From Burkholderia sp. OK233 (GTDB lineage: Bacteria; Pseudomonadota; Gammaproteobacteria; Burkholderiales; Burkholderiaceae): a stretch of DNA of 64,000 nt. The position numbers and the translations under genes were made by a program. Below are positions 25,596 through 33,675 of this stretch, piece after piece (the first letter of the stretch is position 1; each line of letters starts with the position of its first letter). Under the pieces are notes generated by a model. The model searched no databases. It was not told the DNA's origin and saw nothing but the letters and a program-made list of their open reading frames with translations. Where the stretch lies: NCBI RefSeq assembly GCF_900230185.1, contig NZ_OCSR01000001.1, forward strand, positions 4,898,001 to 4,962,000. The letters are read 5' to 3'.

Positions 25596-26213
25596 TCACA
25601 GCGAAGCGAAGCCGAGCGCCTGACGGAAGCGATTCTTTACGAAGACACCATCGCGCGACGGCAAGGCACGCGGCAACTCGTCGGCTTTGACATGCACCTG
25701 CGCGAAGTTCAATCCGCTGCGCGCGTTGATCCGCGTGGCTAGCGCCTCGACGCCGTCGAGCGAGTGGATTTCGGTAGCCTGCTCGATGCCGCATGCCCGC
25801 GCCACCTGCGCGAGCTTGGTCCCAAGACTGCTATGGCTGCGCTGCATGCCTGTCTCACCGAAATGGCCGTTGTCCAGTACGACCACGGACAGATTGGGCG
25901 GCTGCTGTACGCCGGCGGTTGCGAGGCTGCCGACGCCCATCAACTGTTCGCCGTCACCGGTAATCGCCAGCACTGGGCGATCGGGTTGTGCGAGCGCGAG
26001 GCCCAACGCGATGGAGGTCGAGCCGCCCATCGCGCCCCAGAGATAGAAGTAGCGGTCCGAATCACCGGCCGCAAACACGTCATATGTCGGCGAGCCGAGA
26101 CCCGTCACCACCAGTGCGTTCGGGCACAGCGCGAGCAGGCGTGCGACAAACTCGCGGCGATCGATCGAGACGGAAGAAGTGGCTAATGAAGAGGCGGAAG
26201 ATGAGGTGTTCAT
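25596..26213 (-). CDS. TPP-dependent 2-oxoacid decarboxylase, TPP-binding (beta) subunit, sulfopyruvate-decarboxylase-like
   Basis: A 205-residue protein carrying the thiamine diphosphate/Mg motif GDGEQ (86-90) through to N115. It matches the small C-terminal half of two-subunit decarboxylases such as ComE or phosphonopyruvate decarboxylases. The ATG at 26213 overlaps the alpha-subunit stop (ATGA), so the two are made together. A GTG at 26225 would add four residues. In this context a ring-fission 2-oxo acid is as likely a substrate as sulfopyruvate. Confidence 0.8.
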   Translation of the reverse strand: MNTSSSASSLATSSVSIDRREFVARLLALCPNALVVTGLGSPTYDVFAAGDSDRYFYLWGAMGGSTSIALGLALAQPDRPVLAITGDGEQLMGVGSLATAGVQQPPNLSVVVLDNGHFGETGMQRSHSSLGTKLAQVARACGIEQATEIHSLDGVEALATRINARSGLNFAQVHVKADELPRALPSRDGVFVKNRFRQALGFASL

Positions 26214-26746
26214 TTGCGTTCCCACTTTTTGCGTCCGATGAGGCGCTGCGACAGCAGCACGGCAACCTGCTGACCGCCTTCGAAGGCGGCGTCGAGTCCG
26301 GCGGACACCATGTCTTCGACTTCGTCAGGTGTCGAAGCGCGCAATACGGTGATCCCCATCAGTTCGAGCGCTGCCTGGGTTGCCTGTCCCATCGGGCGTT
26401 GCCACGGGTTGAACTCGGCATACTCGCCGCGCATCGTCACCAGCGTCAGAAACGGGAAGCGGCAACTCTGCAACAGCGAGAACATGTTCACGCAATTGCC
26501 GACGCCGCTGCTTTGCATCAGCAGCACCGCACGCTGGCCGCCGAGCCACGCGCCGCTCGTGAGCGCGACGCCTTCCTCTTCGGTGGTGAGCACGATGTCG
26601 CGCATCTGCGGGTCCTGCTGGACGCGGCGGATCACGTGCGCGTGGCCGGCATCCGGCACGTAGGCGACCTGGCGCACGTCGCCACGCTTCAGAATGGAGA
26701 AAATAGTCTCCTGCCAGTTCGATACTGGCGATTCGGTTGTACTCAT
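26210..26746 (-). CDS. TPP-dependent 2-oxoacid decarboxylase, pyrimidine-binding (alpha) subunit
   Basis: The 178-residue protein corresponds to the N-terminal PYR domain of TPP enzymes, with the activating glutamate in TTEEEGVAL (E56-E58) and an AHVIRRV/GNCVNMFSLL pattern as in ComD-type proteins. It pairs with the beta subunit by a four-base overlap. AGGAGAC abuts the ATG at 26746. It should decarboxylate a 2-oxo acid to an aldehyde, for which an aldehyde dehydrogenase is encoded just upstream. Confidence 0.8.
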   Translation of the reverse strand: MSTTESPVSNWQETIFSILKRGDVRQVAYVPDAGHAHVIRRVQQDPQMRDIVLTTEEEGVALTSGAWLGGQRAVLLMQSSGVGNCVNMFSLLQSCRFPFLTLVTMRGEYAEFNPWQRPMGQATQAALELMGITVLRASTPDEVEDMVSAGLDAAFEGGQQVAVLLSQRLIGRKKWERK

Positions 26747-26868
26747 GTCTCCTCGTGAATCCGTGAATGTGTAGCGCTATGCTAGGGCGAGAGGCAGGTG
26801 CCACGCCAATAACAAAGGTTGCTGGTGATATCAGCTTTTGGCATGGACGTGCGCAACGCCTCGCGCCT

Positions 26869-28347
26869 TCAGCGCATCACGAATGGATTGGCGCTGCCTG
26901 CGCCCGTGTTGATCCACACGCTCTTGGTTTGCAGGTACTCGTGGATCGCCTGTGCGCCGTTTTCACGCCCCAGACCCGAGTCTTTATAGCCGCCGAAGGG
27001 TGACATGAAACTGACTGCGCGATAGGCATTGACCCAAACCGTGCCGGCTTGCAGCCGTTCCGACACGCGAAACGCGCGGCCAATGTTCGATGTCCAGACT
27101 GCCGAGCCGAGTCCGAAGCGCACGTCGTTGGCAATGCGCAGCGCGTCGTCTTCGTCCCTGAAGCGAATGATCGACAGCACCGGGCCGAACACCTCTTCCT
27201 GGGCGATGCGCATGCGGTTATCGACGTCGCCGAAAATAGTCGGCTCGACGAACCAGCCGCGTCCGCATTCGGGCCGCGTGCCGGCGCTGCCGCCGAGCAG
27301 GAGCGTCGCGCCCTCGCTCTGCGCGATATCGATATAACGCAGAACCTTGTCGTATTGCGGGCGCGTGGTGATCGGGCCGACCTGCGTATCCATCGACATG
27401 GGATCGCCCATGCGCGCCGTGCGCGCGAGATTCAACAGTCGCTCGACAAATGTGTCATAGATCGCGTCCTGCAGCAGCAGCCGCGACCCGGCGATGCAGG
27501 TTTGCCCGGTCGCGGCAAAGATGCCGGCGACTGCGCCGTTGACGGCGTCGTCGAGATTGGCGTCGGCGAACACGATGTTCGGCGACTTGCCGCCCAGCTC
27601 CAGACTCACGTGCTTGAAGTGGCGCGCGGCGGTTTCGTTGATCGTGCGGCCAGTGCTGTCCGCGCCGGTGAAGGTGATCTTGCGCACCAGCGGATGCTCG
27701 ACGAGCGCCGCCCCCACATCGTGACCGAAACCGGTCACGACGTTGACGACGCCGGGCGGAAAACCGGCCTCGGCGAACAGTCTGACGAACTCCAGCGTGG
27801 ACGCTGAGGTGAATTCAGACGGCTTGATCACGACCGTGCAGCCGGCGGCGAGCGCCGGTGCGATCTTCCACGCCGTGAGCAACAACGGCGAGTTCCAAGG
27901 CGTAATCGCTGCGACCACGCCGAGCGGTTCATGGCGCGTGAAGTTAAAGAAGCCTTTTTTGTCGAGCGGAATCACGCGGCCTTCGATCTTGTCCGCGAGG
28001 CCGCCGAAGTAGTAGAACCACTGCGGGATGTAGTTCAGTTGCCCAGCCATTTCGGCGAGCAGCTTGCCGTTGTCGCGCACTTCGGTGGCCGCAAGCTTTT
28101 GCGCGTCGCGCGCGATCAGGTCGCCTAGCCGGCGCAACAGCTCGCCACGTTGCGTCGCCGTCAATTGCGGCCACGCGCCGCTCGTAAAGGCGCGGTGCGC
28201 GGCCTGAACGGCAAGATCGGCGTCGACGGCGGAGCCTTCGGCGATTTCCGCCCATGCGTCGCCGGTGTACGGGTTGTGCGATTCGAACCAGCGTTGGCTT
28301 TGCGGCGGCGTATCCTGGCCGTCGATGTAATGCACGTAGCGTTGCAT
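26869..28347 (-). CDS. Aldehyde dehydrogenase (NAD(P)+)
   Basis: A 492-residue aldehyde dehydrogenase. Catalytic glutamate is in LELGGKSPN, catalytic cysteine in ATGQTCIAGSR, and the fold marker TPWNSPLLL and C-terminal PFGGYKDSG are present. It resembles semialdehyde dehydrogenases of aromatic meta-cleavage pathways. AGGAA precedes the ATG at 28347; the much longer frame upstream overlaps the FAH gene antisense and is rejected. Its position next to the TPP decarboxylase suggests it oxidises that enzyme's aldehyde product. Confidence 0.87.
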   Translation of the reverse strand: MQRYVHYIDGQDTPPQSQRWFESHNPYTGDAWAEIAEGSAVDADLAVQAAHRAFTSGAWPQLTATQRGELLRRLGDLIARDAQKLAATEVRDNGKLLAEMAGQLNYIPQWFYYFGGLADKIEGRVIPLDKKGFFNFTRHEPLGVVAAITPWNSPLLLTAWKIAPALAAGCTVVIKPSEFTSASTLEFVRLFAEAGFPPGVVNVVTGFGHDVGAALVEHPLVRKITFTGADSTGRTINETAARHFKHVSLELGGKSPNIVFADANLDDAVNGAVAGIFAATGQTCIAGSRLLLQDAIYDTFVERLLNLARTARMGDPMSMDTQVGPITTRPQYDKVLRYIDIAQSEGATLLLGGSAGTRPECGRGWFVEPTIFGDVDNRMRIAQEEVFGPVLSIIRFRDEDDALRIANDVRFGLGSAVWTSNIGRAFRVSERLQAGTVWVNAYRAVSFMSPFGGYKDSGLGRENGAQAIHEYLQTKSVWINTGAGSANPFVMR

Positions 28348-28388
28348 GTCGATTCCTGTTTCGAAAGAGGGCGCGGCGGTGAGCCCGC

Positions 28389-29162
28389 TCAAGCGGCTTC
28401 GTCGATCACTGGATTGCTCAGCGCGCCGATGCCTTCGATGATGATCTCGCAGACGTCGCCGCCATTGAGCGGGCCGACGCCGGATGGCGTGCCGGTGAGA
28501 ATCACGTCGCCGGGCAGCAGGGTGACCGCCTGACTCAGATAGGACACGATGAAGGGCACGGAGAAGAGCAGGTCCGAGGTGTTGCCGTCCTGGCGCTTCG
28601 TGCCGTTGACGCTCGACTGCACACGCAATTTGCCGGCGTCGAGTCCCATAGCGATGACGGGTCCGAGCGGGCAAAAGGTATCGAATGCCTTGCCGACCAG
28701 CAAACAGCCGTAACCCATTTCGCGGTTCTGGATCACACGTTCACTCACATCGTTCGCGCAGGTGTAGCCGAACACGTAGTCGAGCGCATCGGCGAGATCG
28801 ATACGACGGCCCTTTTTGCCGATCACGATGGCCAGCTCCGCCTCGTGATGGACCACCTGGGCCTCGCGTGGCCGGACGATGGCTTCATCCGGGCCGATCG
28901 CCGCCGTGCTCGGCATCATGAAGAACTGCGGAATCTCGGGCGTCTTCGCGCCGGCCTCGGCGATGTGACCGACGTAATTCATGCCGACCGCGAACAGTCT
29001 CGGGGCGGGCAGCGGGCAGAGGAGCTTTGCGTCGGCCAACGCATCCGTCTGGCCGACCGGCATGATGCCGTCGAAGGGCGAGCCGCTCAGGCGTTCCAGA
29101 TGCTCGCCTTCGAGCACACCATAGTGAACGGCGTTATGCAACTGATAGCGGGCGATTTTCAT
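28389..29162 (-). CDS. Fumarylacetoacetate hydrolase family protein (2-hydroxyhepta-2,4-diene-1,7-dioate isomerase type)
   Basis: A 257-residue FAH protein of the short HpcE/HpaG-like subgroup. Metal ligands sit in HHEAELAIVIGKKG (Glu-x-Glu-type) and the D of YTCANDVSER; the classical end motif DVILTGTPSGVG is present. Such enzymes isomerise, decarboxylate or hydrolyse 2-oxo/enol acids. Start at the ATG at 29162. It sits between the RraA-type aldolase and the aldehyde dehydrogenase, consistent with sequential steps on a 2-oxo acid. Confidence 0.85.
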   Translation of the reverse strand: MKIARYQLHNAVHYGVLEGEHLERLSGSPFDGIMPVGQTDALADAKLLCPLPAPRLFAVGMNYVGHIAEAGAKTPEIPQFFMMPSTAAIGPDEAIVRPREAQVVHHEAELAIVIGKKGRRIDLADALDYVFGYTCANDVSERVIQNREMGYGCLLVGKAFDTFCPLGPVIAMGLDAGKLRVQSSVNGTKRQDGNTSDLLFSVPFIVSYLSQAVTLLPGDVILTGTPSGVGPLNGGDVCEIIIEGIGALSNPVIDEAA

Positions 29163-29181
29163 GGGGTGTCCTGAGGGTGTC

Positions 29182-29832
29182 CTACAGCTTGCCGAACTCG
29201 AGGAAGGCGTCATAGGGATCGCGGCCACCGCGGATGGCCGTACGCATGCGTGAATCCGTGCTCATCGTCTTTACCGTTTCGGTAATGACGAACTCCGCGT
29301 GTTCACGCTCGATTAGCAGCGTGCCATCGCGATCGCCCAGGAGGTAGTCGCCCGGCGAGACCGTGACGCCGCCGATGACCACTGGCACATCGGTGGCTTC
29401 CAGGCGCCAGCTGCCGACGATGTCGATCGGGCTGGTATAGCGGGAGAAAACCGGAAAACCGATGGCTTCGATTTCGTCCGCGTCGCGTGAACCGCCGTCG
29501 ATGTAATAACCGCGGATGCCGCGCTGCTTCAGGGCCTCGGCGGCGAGATCGCCCATCGCCGAGCGCGCATGGTCATGCGGCTGGCACACAACGACGTGGT
29601 CGCGCGGCGCGCCCGACAGAACCTTGGAAATGAAGAGTTCGAGCGATTCGCTGACCGAGATGGCCGGATCGGAGCGGCCGGTAACGGTAAATACCGGCCC
29701 GGCGAGCTTCATTTTGGGTGCAAGGCCTTTGATGTCGCGCGGCAATTCGTGGACGGGCAGGCCGTGGATGCGCAGGACATCGAAAAGGCCGGGGGTATTG
29801 CAAGTGGCCAGTTGATCGGCGAGTGAGGTCAT
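29182..29832 (-). CDS. RraA-family aldolase/demethylmenaquinone-methyltransferase-like
   Basis: A 216-residue RraA-fold protein. It has the family features GLFDVLRIHGLP, MKLAGPVFTV, ARSAMGDLAAEALKQRGIRGYYIDGGSRDADE (Arg and Asp residues that bind substrate and metal) and GDYLLGDRDGTLLIE. Catabolic members are 4-hydroxy-4-methyl-2-oxoglutarate or oxaloacetate-cleaving aldolases yielding pyruvate; others inhibit RNase E. Its operon with FAH, ALDH and TPP decarboxylase genes favours an aldolase. Start at the ATG at 29832; the extra 36 upstream residues are unconserved. Confidence 0.8.
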   Translation of the reverse strand: MTSLADQLATCNTPGLFDVLRIHGLPVHELPRDIKGLAPKMKLAGPVFTVTGRSDPAISVSESLELFISKVLSGAPRDHVVVCQPHDHARSAMGDLAAEALKQRGIRGYYIDGGSRDADEIEAIGFPVFSRYTSPIDIVGSWRLEATDVPVVIGGVTVSPGDYLLGDRDGTLLIEREHAEFVITETVKTMSTDSRMRTAIRGGRDPYDAFLEFGKL

Positions 29833-29967
29833 TGGAGTTCTCTTTGCCAAAGGCGGATAACGCGGATGTGCGCGTAGAGTGTCTCGTCTCCTGGCGGCGC
29901 ACCCGCAGCTAAGGGATTCTAGGAGCCGCATCGGCAGCATGTCGAATCACAAAAGTTGATGCTTCGA

Positions 29968-30915
29968 TCAGTCCGGGGTATGGCTGGGCCCGATCCAACG
30001 GGCGCCTTCCCACTCGCCGCTGCAAGCGATTTCTCTCACGCAGTTCTGTAGTACGGTGGTGGCACATCTGACCGCTGTGGAGGACCTTCTCGTCGTCGGG
30101 ATTGCCAGATAAATCCGCCTTAAAAAAGCTTCTCCGTCGATCCGCGCGGCGCTGAACACCCCACGCTCGATCTCCTGCTGAACCGCAACACGAGGCATCA
30201 CCGTCGCGCCGTATCCCTGCGCAACTAGCGCTTTCTGCACACTCAAAGCATTGGTCTCGGCAGCAAAGGTGATTCCGACTCCGGCTACCGCGCAGGCATG
30301 TTCGACCAGGCTCCGCAGCCGATGCGGCGCACTTGGCAGAACCAGTGGCGCTTCTCCAAGTGCCGCAACGGAAACCGGATAGTCGTCGCTCAAGCCAATC
30401 GAAGCCAACCCAACAAGGCTCAGACACTCTTCGACTAGCGGCTTGACATCCAGAGCTGGCGAAGCCGCCGGGTCATACAGCAGCGCGGCATCGATCTCGC
30501 CACTTTCGAGCCAGCGCAGCAAATGATCGGTATAGCCCACCGACAGCGACACCCGTATCTGCGGAAACGCTCGCTTCAAGGCGCCCACCAGCGGCGCGGT
30601 CAGCAACTCGCAGCTACTGGGCAGCAAACCTAAACTTACCGTGCCGGACACGAGTCCAGGCGTCGGCCGGATCTCCTGCTGCGCCGACTCCAACTCACGC
30701 AAGGCTCGCCGCGCGCGATCAAGAAGGATATGACCGGCTTCGGTCAATTGCATGCCGCGGCGATCGCGCTCGAATAACGGTGCGCCTACATCGTCCTCGA
30801 GCAACTTCAATTGCCGCGATACCGCGGGTTGCACGATATGCAGCAACTCGGCGGCGCGTGTCGCACTGCCTGTGTCGGCGATCGCAAGAAAGGTGCGGAT
30901 CTGGCGGATATCCAT
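29968..30915 (-). CDS. LysR-family transcriptional regulator
   Basis: The regulator has 315 residues. Its N-terminal helix-turn-helix (IRQIRTFLAIADTGSATRAA and PAVSRQLKLLEDDVGAPLF) is of the NAC/CbbR-like type; the effector domain includes GTVSLGLLPSSCELL. It is encoded divergently from the aldehyde dehydrogenase at 31104 and lies 135 bases upstream of the RraA gene on the same strand. LysR proteins commonly act from the 188-base divergent gap, so it probably controls the 31104-35674 genes and possibly the minus-strand set. The effector is unknown. Confidence 0.87.
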   Translation of the reverse strand: MDIRQIRTFLAIADTGSATRAAELLHIVQPAVSRQLKLLEDDVGAPLFERDRRGMQLTEAGHILLDRARRALRELESAQQEIRPTPGLVSGTVSLGLLPSSCELLTAPLVGALKRAFPQIRVSLSVGYTDHLLRWLESGEIDAALLYDPAASPALDVKPLVEECLSLVGLASIGLSDDYPVSVAALGEAPLVLPSAPHRLRSLVEHACAVAGVGITFAAETNALSVQKALVAQGYGATVMPRVAVQQEIERGVFSAARIDGEAFLRRIYLAIPTTRRSSTAVRCATTVLQNCVREIACSGEWEGARWIGPSHTPD

Positions 30916-31103
30916 AGCAATTCCGGTAGTTCAAACACATGCTGCATGCAATCGACAAACACACATGTCAGCGCGTAATACGGCGATCAGTTTTTGTCAT
31001 TCGACAACGAATTGCACGCAATTCTAAGATGAGTCCCTGCCAAAACACCATCGCGTTCAGCCGAGCGTTTACGCGAATGCTGCGCATATCGGAGACAAGC
31101 CAC

Positions 31104-32534
31104 ATGACAGTGAAGCCCAACCTCATCGGCGGGGAATGGCGCGAAGGATCGAGTTCGATCGAGAGCATCAATCCGTCGGATATACGTGAAAGCATCGGGC
31201 ATTACGCGCTCGCGGACGCGACGCAAATGCGCGAGGCGGTCGCCGCGGCACGCGCAGCACAACCTGCGTGGAGCGCCACGACGACCCAGGTGCGCAGCGA
31301 TCTTCTGCTGAAGACCTCGATCGAACTCGCCGCCCGCAAGGAGGAAATCGGCGAACTGGTCTCGCGCGAAGCAGGCAAGACGCGCGCGGAAGGCATCGGC
31401 GAAGTGTTGCGCGCCAGTCAGATATTTCAGTTCTTCGCAGGCGAAGCGGTGCGTTATGGCGGCGAGAACCTGCCGTCAGTGCGTCCCAACATCAACGTGC
31501 AGATCAGCCGCGATCCGGTGGGTGTCGTTGCGTTGATCACGCCGTGGAATTTCCCCATTGCGATTGCCGCGTGGAAACTCGCGCCGGCGCTCGCGTTCGG
31601 CAACACCGCTGTACTCAAGCCTTCGGAAGAAACGCCCGGCGTCGCCTGGGAACTGTTTCGCGTGCTGGAGCGCAATGGCCTGCCGGCCGGCGTCGCGAAT
31701 CTGATCAACGGACGCGGCGCGGATGCCGGTGAGGCGCTCGTCGAAGGTGTCGATGCACTGAGTTTCACGGGCAGCGTGCGCACCGGCCGGCGCCTCGCGC
31801 GGAGCGCGATCGCCAACATGGTGCGCGTTCAGCTGGAAATGGGCGGCAAGAATCCACTCGTCGTTCTCGACGATGCGGACCTGGGCGTCGCGGTCGAATG
31901 CGCGCTCAACGGTTCGTTCTTTTCGGCGGGACAGCGTTGCACCGCATCGAGCCGCCTGATCGTGACCGAGGCGATCCACGACCGTTTCGTCGACGCGCTG
32001 AAGAAACGCATGCGCTCGCTGAAGATCGGCCACGCGCTGACAGCCGGTACGGACATCGGGCCGCTCATCAACCAGCGTCAATTGGACATGGTGCAAGGCT
32101 ATATCCAGTCCGGACGCGACGAAGGCGCGGAACTGGTCGAAGGCGGCCAGTTGTTGCAGTCCGGCACGCCCGGCTTCTTCATGCAGCCCGCGTTGATGAC
32201 CGCCACGTCGAACGGCATGCGCATCAATCGCGAGGAAGTGTTCGGTCCTTTCGCGACGGTCATCCGCGCAGCCGATTACGACGAAGCGCTGGCGCTCGCC
32301 AACGACACCGAGTACGGCCTCTCGGCGGGCATCTGCACGAGCTCGCACAAGTACGCGAGTCACTTCCGCCAGCACGTCAAAAGTGGCCTCGCGATGATCA
32401 ACCTGCCGACTGCGGGCCTCGACTATCACGTGCCGTTCGGCGGCACCAAGGCATCGAGCTACGGTCAGCGTGAGCAGGGCACCTACGCGGTGGATTTCTA
32501 CACGAACAGCAAAACGGCCTACGTCGGCTACTGA
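31104..32534 (+). CDS. Aldehyde dehydrogenase
   Basis: A 476-residue aldehyde dehydrogenase: cofactor/catalytic segments TPWNFPIAIAAWK, glutamate in QLEMGGKNPL, cysteine in SAGQRCTASS, and EEVFGPFATVI. It is most like 2-oxoglutarate-semialdehyde and related dehydrogenases. GGAGACA at 31091-31097 supports the ATG at 31104; the longer frame runs into the divergent promoter. First gene of an operon with a beta-hydroxyacid dehydrogenase and a ring-hydroxylating dioxygenase. Substrate not identified. Confidence 0.87.
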   Translation: MTVKPNLIGGEWREGSSSIESINPSDIRESIGHYALADATQMREAVAAARAAQPAWSATTTQVRSDLLLKTSIELAARKEEIGELVSREAGKTRAEGIGEVLRASQIFQFFAGEAVRYGGENLPSVRPNINVQISRDPVGVVALITPWNFPIAIAAWKLAPALAFGNTAVLKPSEETPGVAWELFRVLERNGLPAGVANLINGRGADAGEALVEGVDALSFTGSVRTGRRLARSAIANMVRVQLEMGGKNPLVVLDDADLGVAVECALNGSFFSAGQRCTASSRLIVTEAIHDRFVDALKKRMRSLKIGHALTAGTDIGPLINQRQLDMVQGYIQSGRDEGAELVEGGQLLQSGTPGFFMQPALMTATSNGMRINREEVFGPFATVIRAADYDEALALANDTEYGLSAGICTSSHKYASHFRQHVKSGLAMINLPTAGLDYHVPFGGTKASSYGQREQGTYAVDFYTNSKTAYVGY

Positions 32535-32582
32535 ACCGGCCGGCCCTCTTTGATAACGATGGACCACAACAGGACCTGAGTG

Positions 32583-33497
32583 ATGGAAAAGATCGGATTT
32601 ATCGGCCTCGGCCGCATGGGCAAGCCGATGGCGGCCAATCTGCGCAAGCAGGGCTTCGAGTTGGTCGTGATGGATTTGAACCGCGCGGCCGTGGCGGAGC
32701 TGGTGGAACTGGGTGCGCGCGCCGGCGAAAGCGTCGCGCAGATCGCGCGCGATTGTTCGATCGTCGTGACGATGCTGCCGAGTTCGGTGGAAGTGGAGCA
32801 GGTTGCGCTGGGCGCCGACGGCATCTTCGCCAATGCCGCGCGCGGCAGCGTGCTGCTCGATATGAGCACGATTGATCCGCTCTCCACTGACCGGCTGGAA
32901 GCGCGGGCGCGCGAGCAGGGTCTCTCGGTGGTGGACGCACCGGTCGGCCGTCTCGCCGAGCATGCGGACCGCGGGGAATCGCTCTTCATGGTCGGGGCGA
33001 GCGACGCGGATTTCGCCCGCGTCAAACCGCTCCTCGACGCGATGGGCACCACGGTCTATCACTGCGGCGCCGTCGGCACGGGTGGGCGTACGAAACTGGT
33101 CAACAACTACGTCGCCGTCACGCTGTGTCAGGTGAACGCGGAAGCGCTTGCGCTGTCGCAGCGCTTCGGCCTCGATATCACAAAGACGTTGCAGGTGCTC
33201 TATGGCACCTCGGCGAGCAATGGCCAGCTGCGGATGAACTTCCCGAACAAGGTGCTCGCGGGCGACACCACACCGGGCTTCACGATCGACCTCGCGCACA
33301 AGGACATGGCGCTGGTGCTCGGCGCCGCGCACGCAGCGAAGGTGCCGATGCCGGTCGCGGCGGCCGTGTTCGAGTCGTTTAGTCTCGCGCGTGCCAGCGA
33401 GTATGGCCGCATCGATTTTTCGGGCATTGCCGACGCGATCTGCGATCTGGCAAAGATCGACAGGGCGCGCGTGCCGAAGGGCTGGACTGCTTCCTGA
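32583..33497 (+). CDS. Beta-hydroxyacid dehydrogenase (3-hydroxyisobutyrate/2-hydroxy-3-oxopropionate/sulfolactaldehyde-reductase type)
   Basis: A 304-residue NAD(P)-dependent enzyme with the Rossmann motif GFIGLGRMGKPMA, the substrate segment DAPVGR where most family members have DAPVSGG, and the catalytic Lys in GGRTKLVNNY (lysine about residue 170). The Arg-containing variant is reminiscent of YihU-type sulfolactaldehyde reductases, and a sulfopyruvate-decarboxylase-like enzyme lies in the same region, so a sulfonate or other acidic substrate is possible but weakly supported. A GTG at 32580 precedes the chosen ATG at 32583. Confidence 0.82.
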   Translation: MEKIGFIGLGRMGKPMAANLRKQGFELVVMDLNRAAVAELVELGARAGESVAQIARDCSIVVTMLPSSVEVEQVALGADGIFANAARGSVLLDMSTIDPLSTDRLEARAREQGLSVVDAPVGRLAEHADRGESLFMVGASDADFARVKPLLDAMGTTVYHCGAVGTGGRTKLVNNYVAVTLCQVNAEALALSQRFGLDITKTLQVLYGTSASNGQLRMNFPNKVLAGDTTPGFTIDLAHKDMALVLGAAHAAKVPMPVAAAVFESFSLARASEYGRIDFSGIADAICDLAKIDRARVPKGWTAS

Positions 33498-33570
33498 ACA
33501 TAAAGACATGGCTTGCAGACTCATGACGAAGACCCGGGGCGTGGGCAGGCATGAACGTGCCCGCTTCGCA

Positions 33571-33591
33571 CCCCTAGGGGATTATCCGGAT
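33571..33591. promoter_or_regulatory. Two adjacent perfect palindromes upstream of the dioxygenase genes
   Basis: CCCCTAGGGG (33571-33580) is followed three bases later by ATCCGGAT (33584-33591), then an AT-rich stretch up to the ribosome binding site of the dioxygenase alpha gene. The 178-base gap probably contains its own promoter, and these dyads may be protein-binding sites. No regulator can be assigned. Confidence 0.3.
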
Positions 33592-33675
33592 CAAAAACTC
33601 AAAATATGTACACAGATAGTAAAAGTGTTTATATTAACAACTTAACCCCACGAAGGGTAAGTCAAGGAGACAAGC

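Noticed and set aside
31476..33524. A 682-codon open frame on the minus strand.
   Set aside because: It lies antisense to the aldehyde dehydrogenase and hydroxyacid dehydrogenase genes, is rich in His, Arg and Ala with no family motif, and is a GC-driven shadow.
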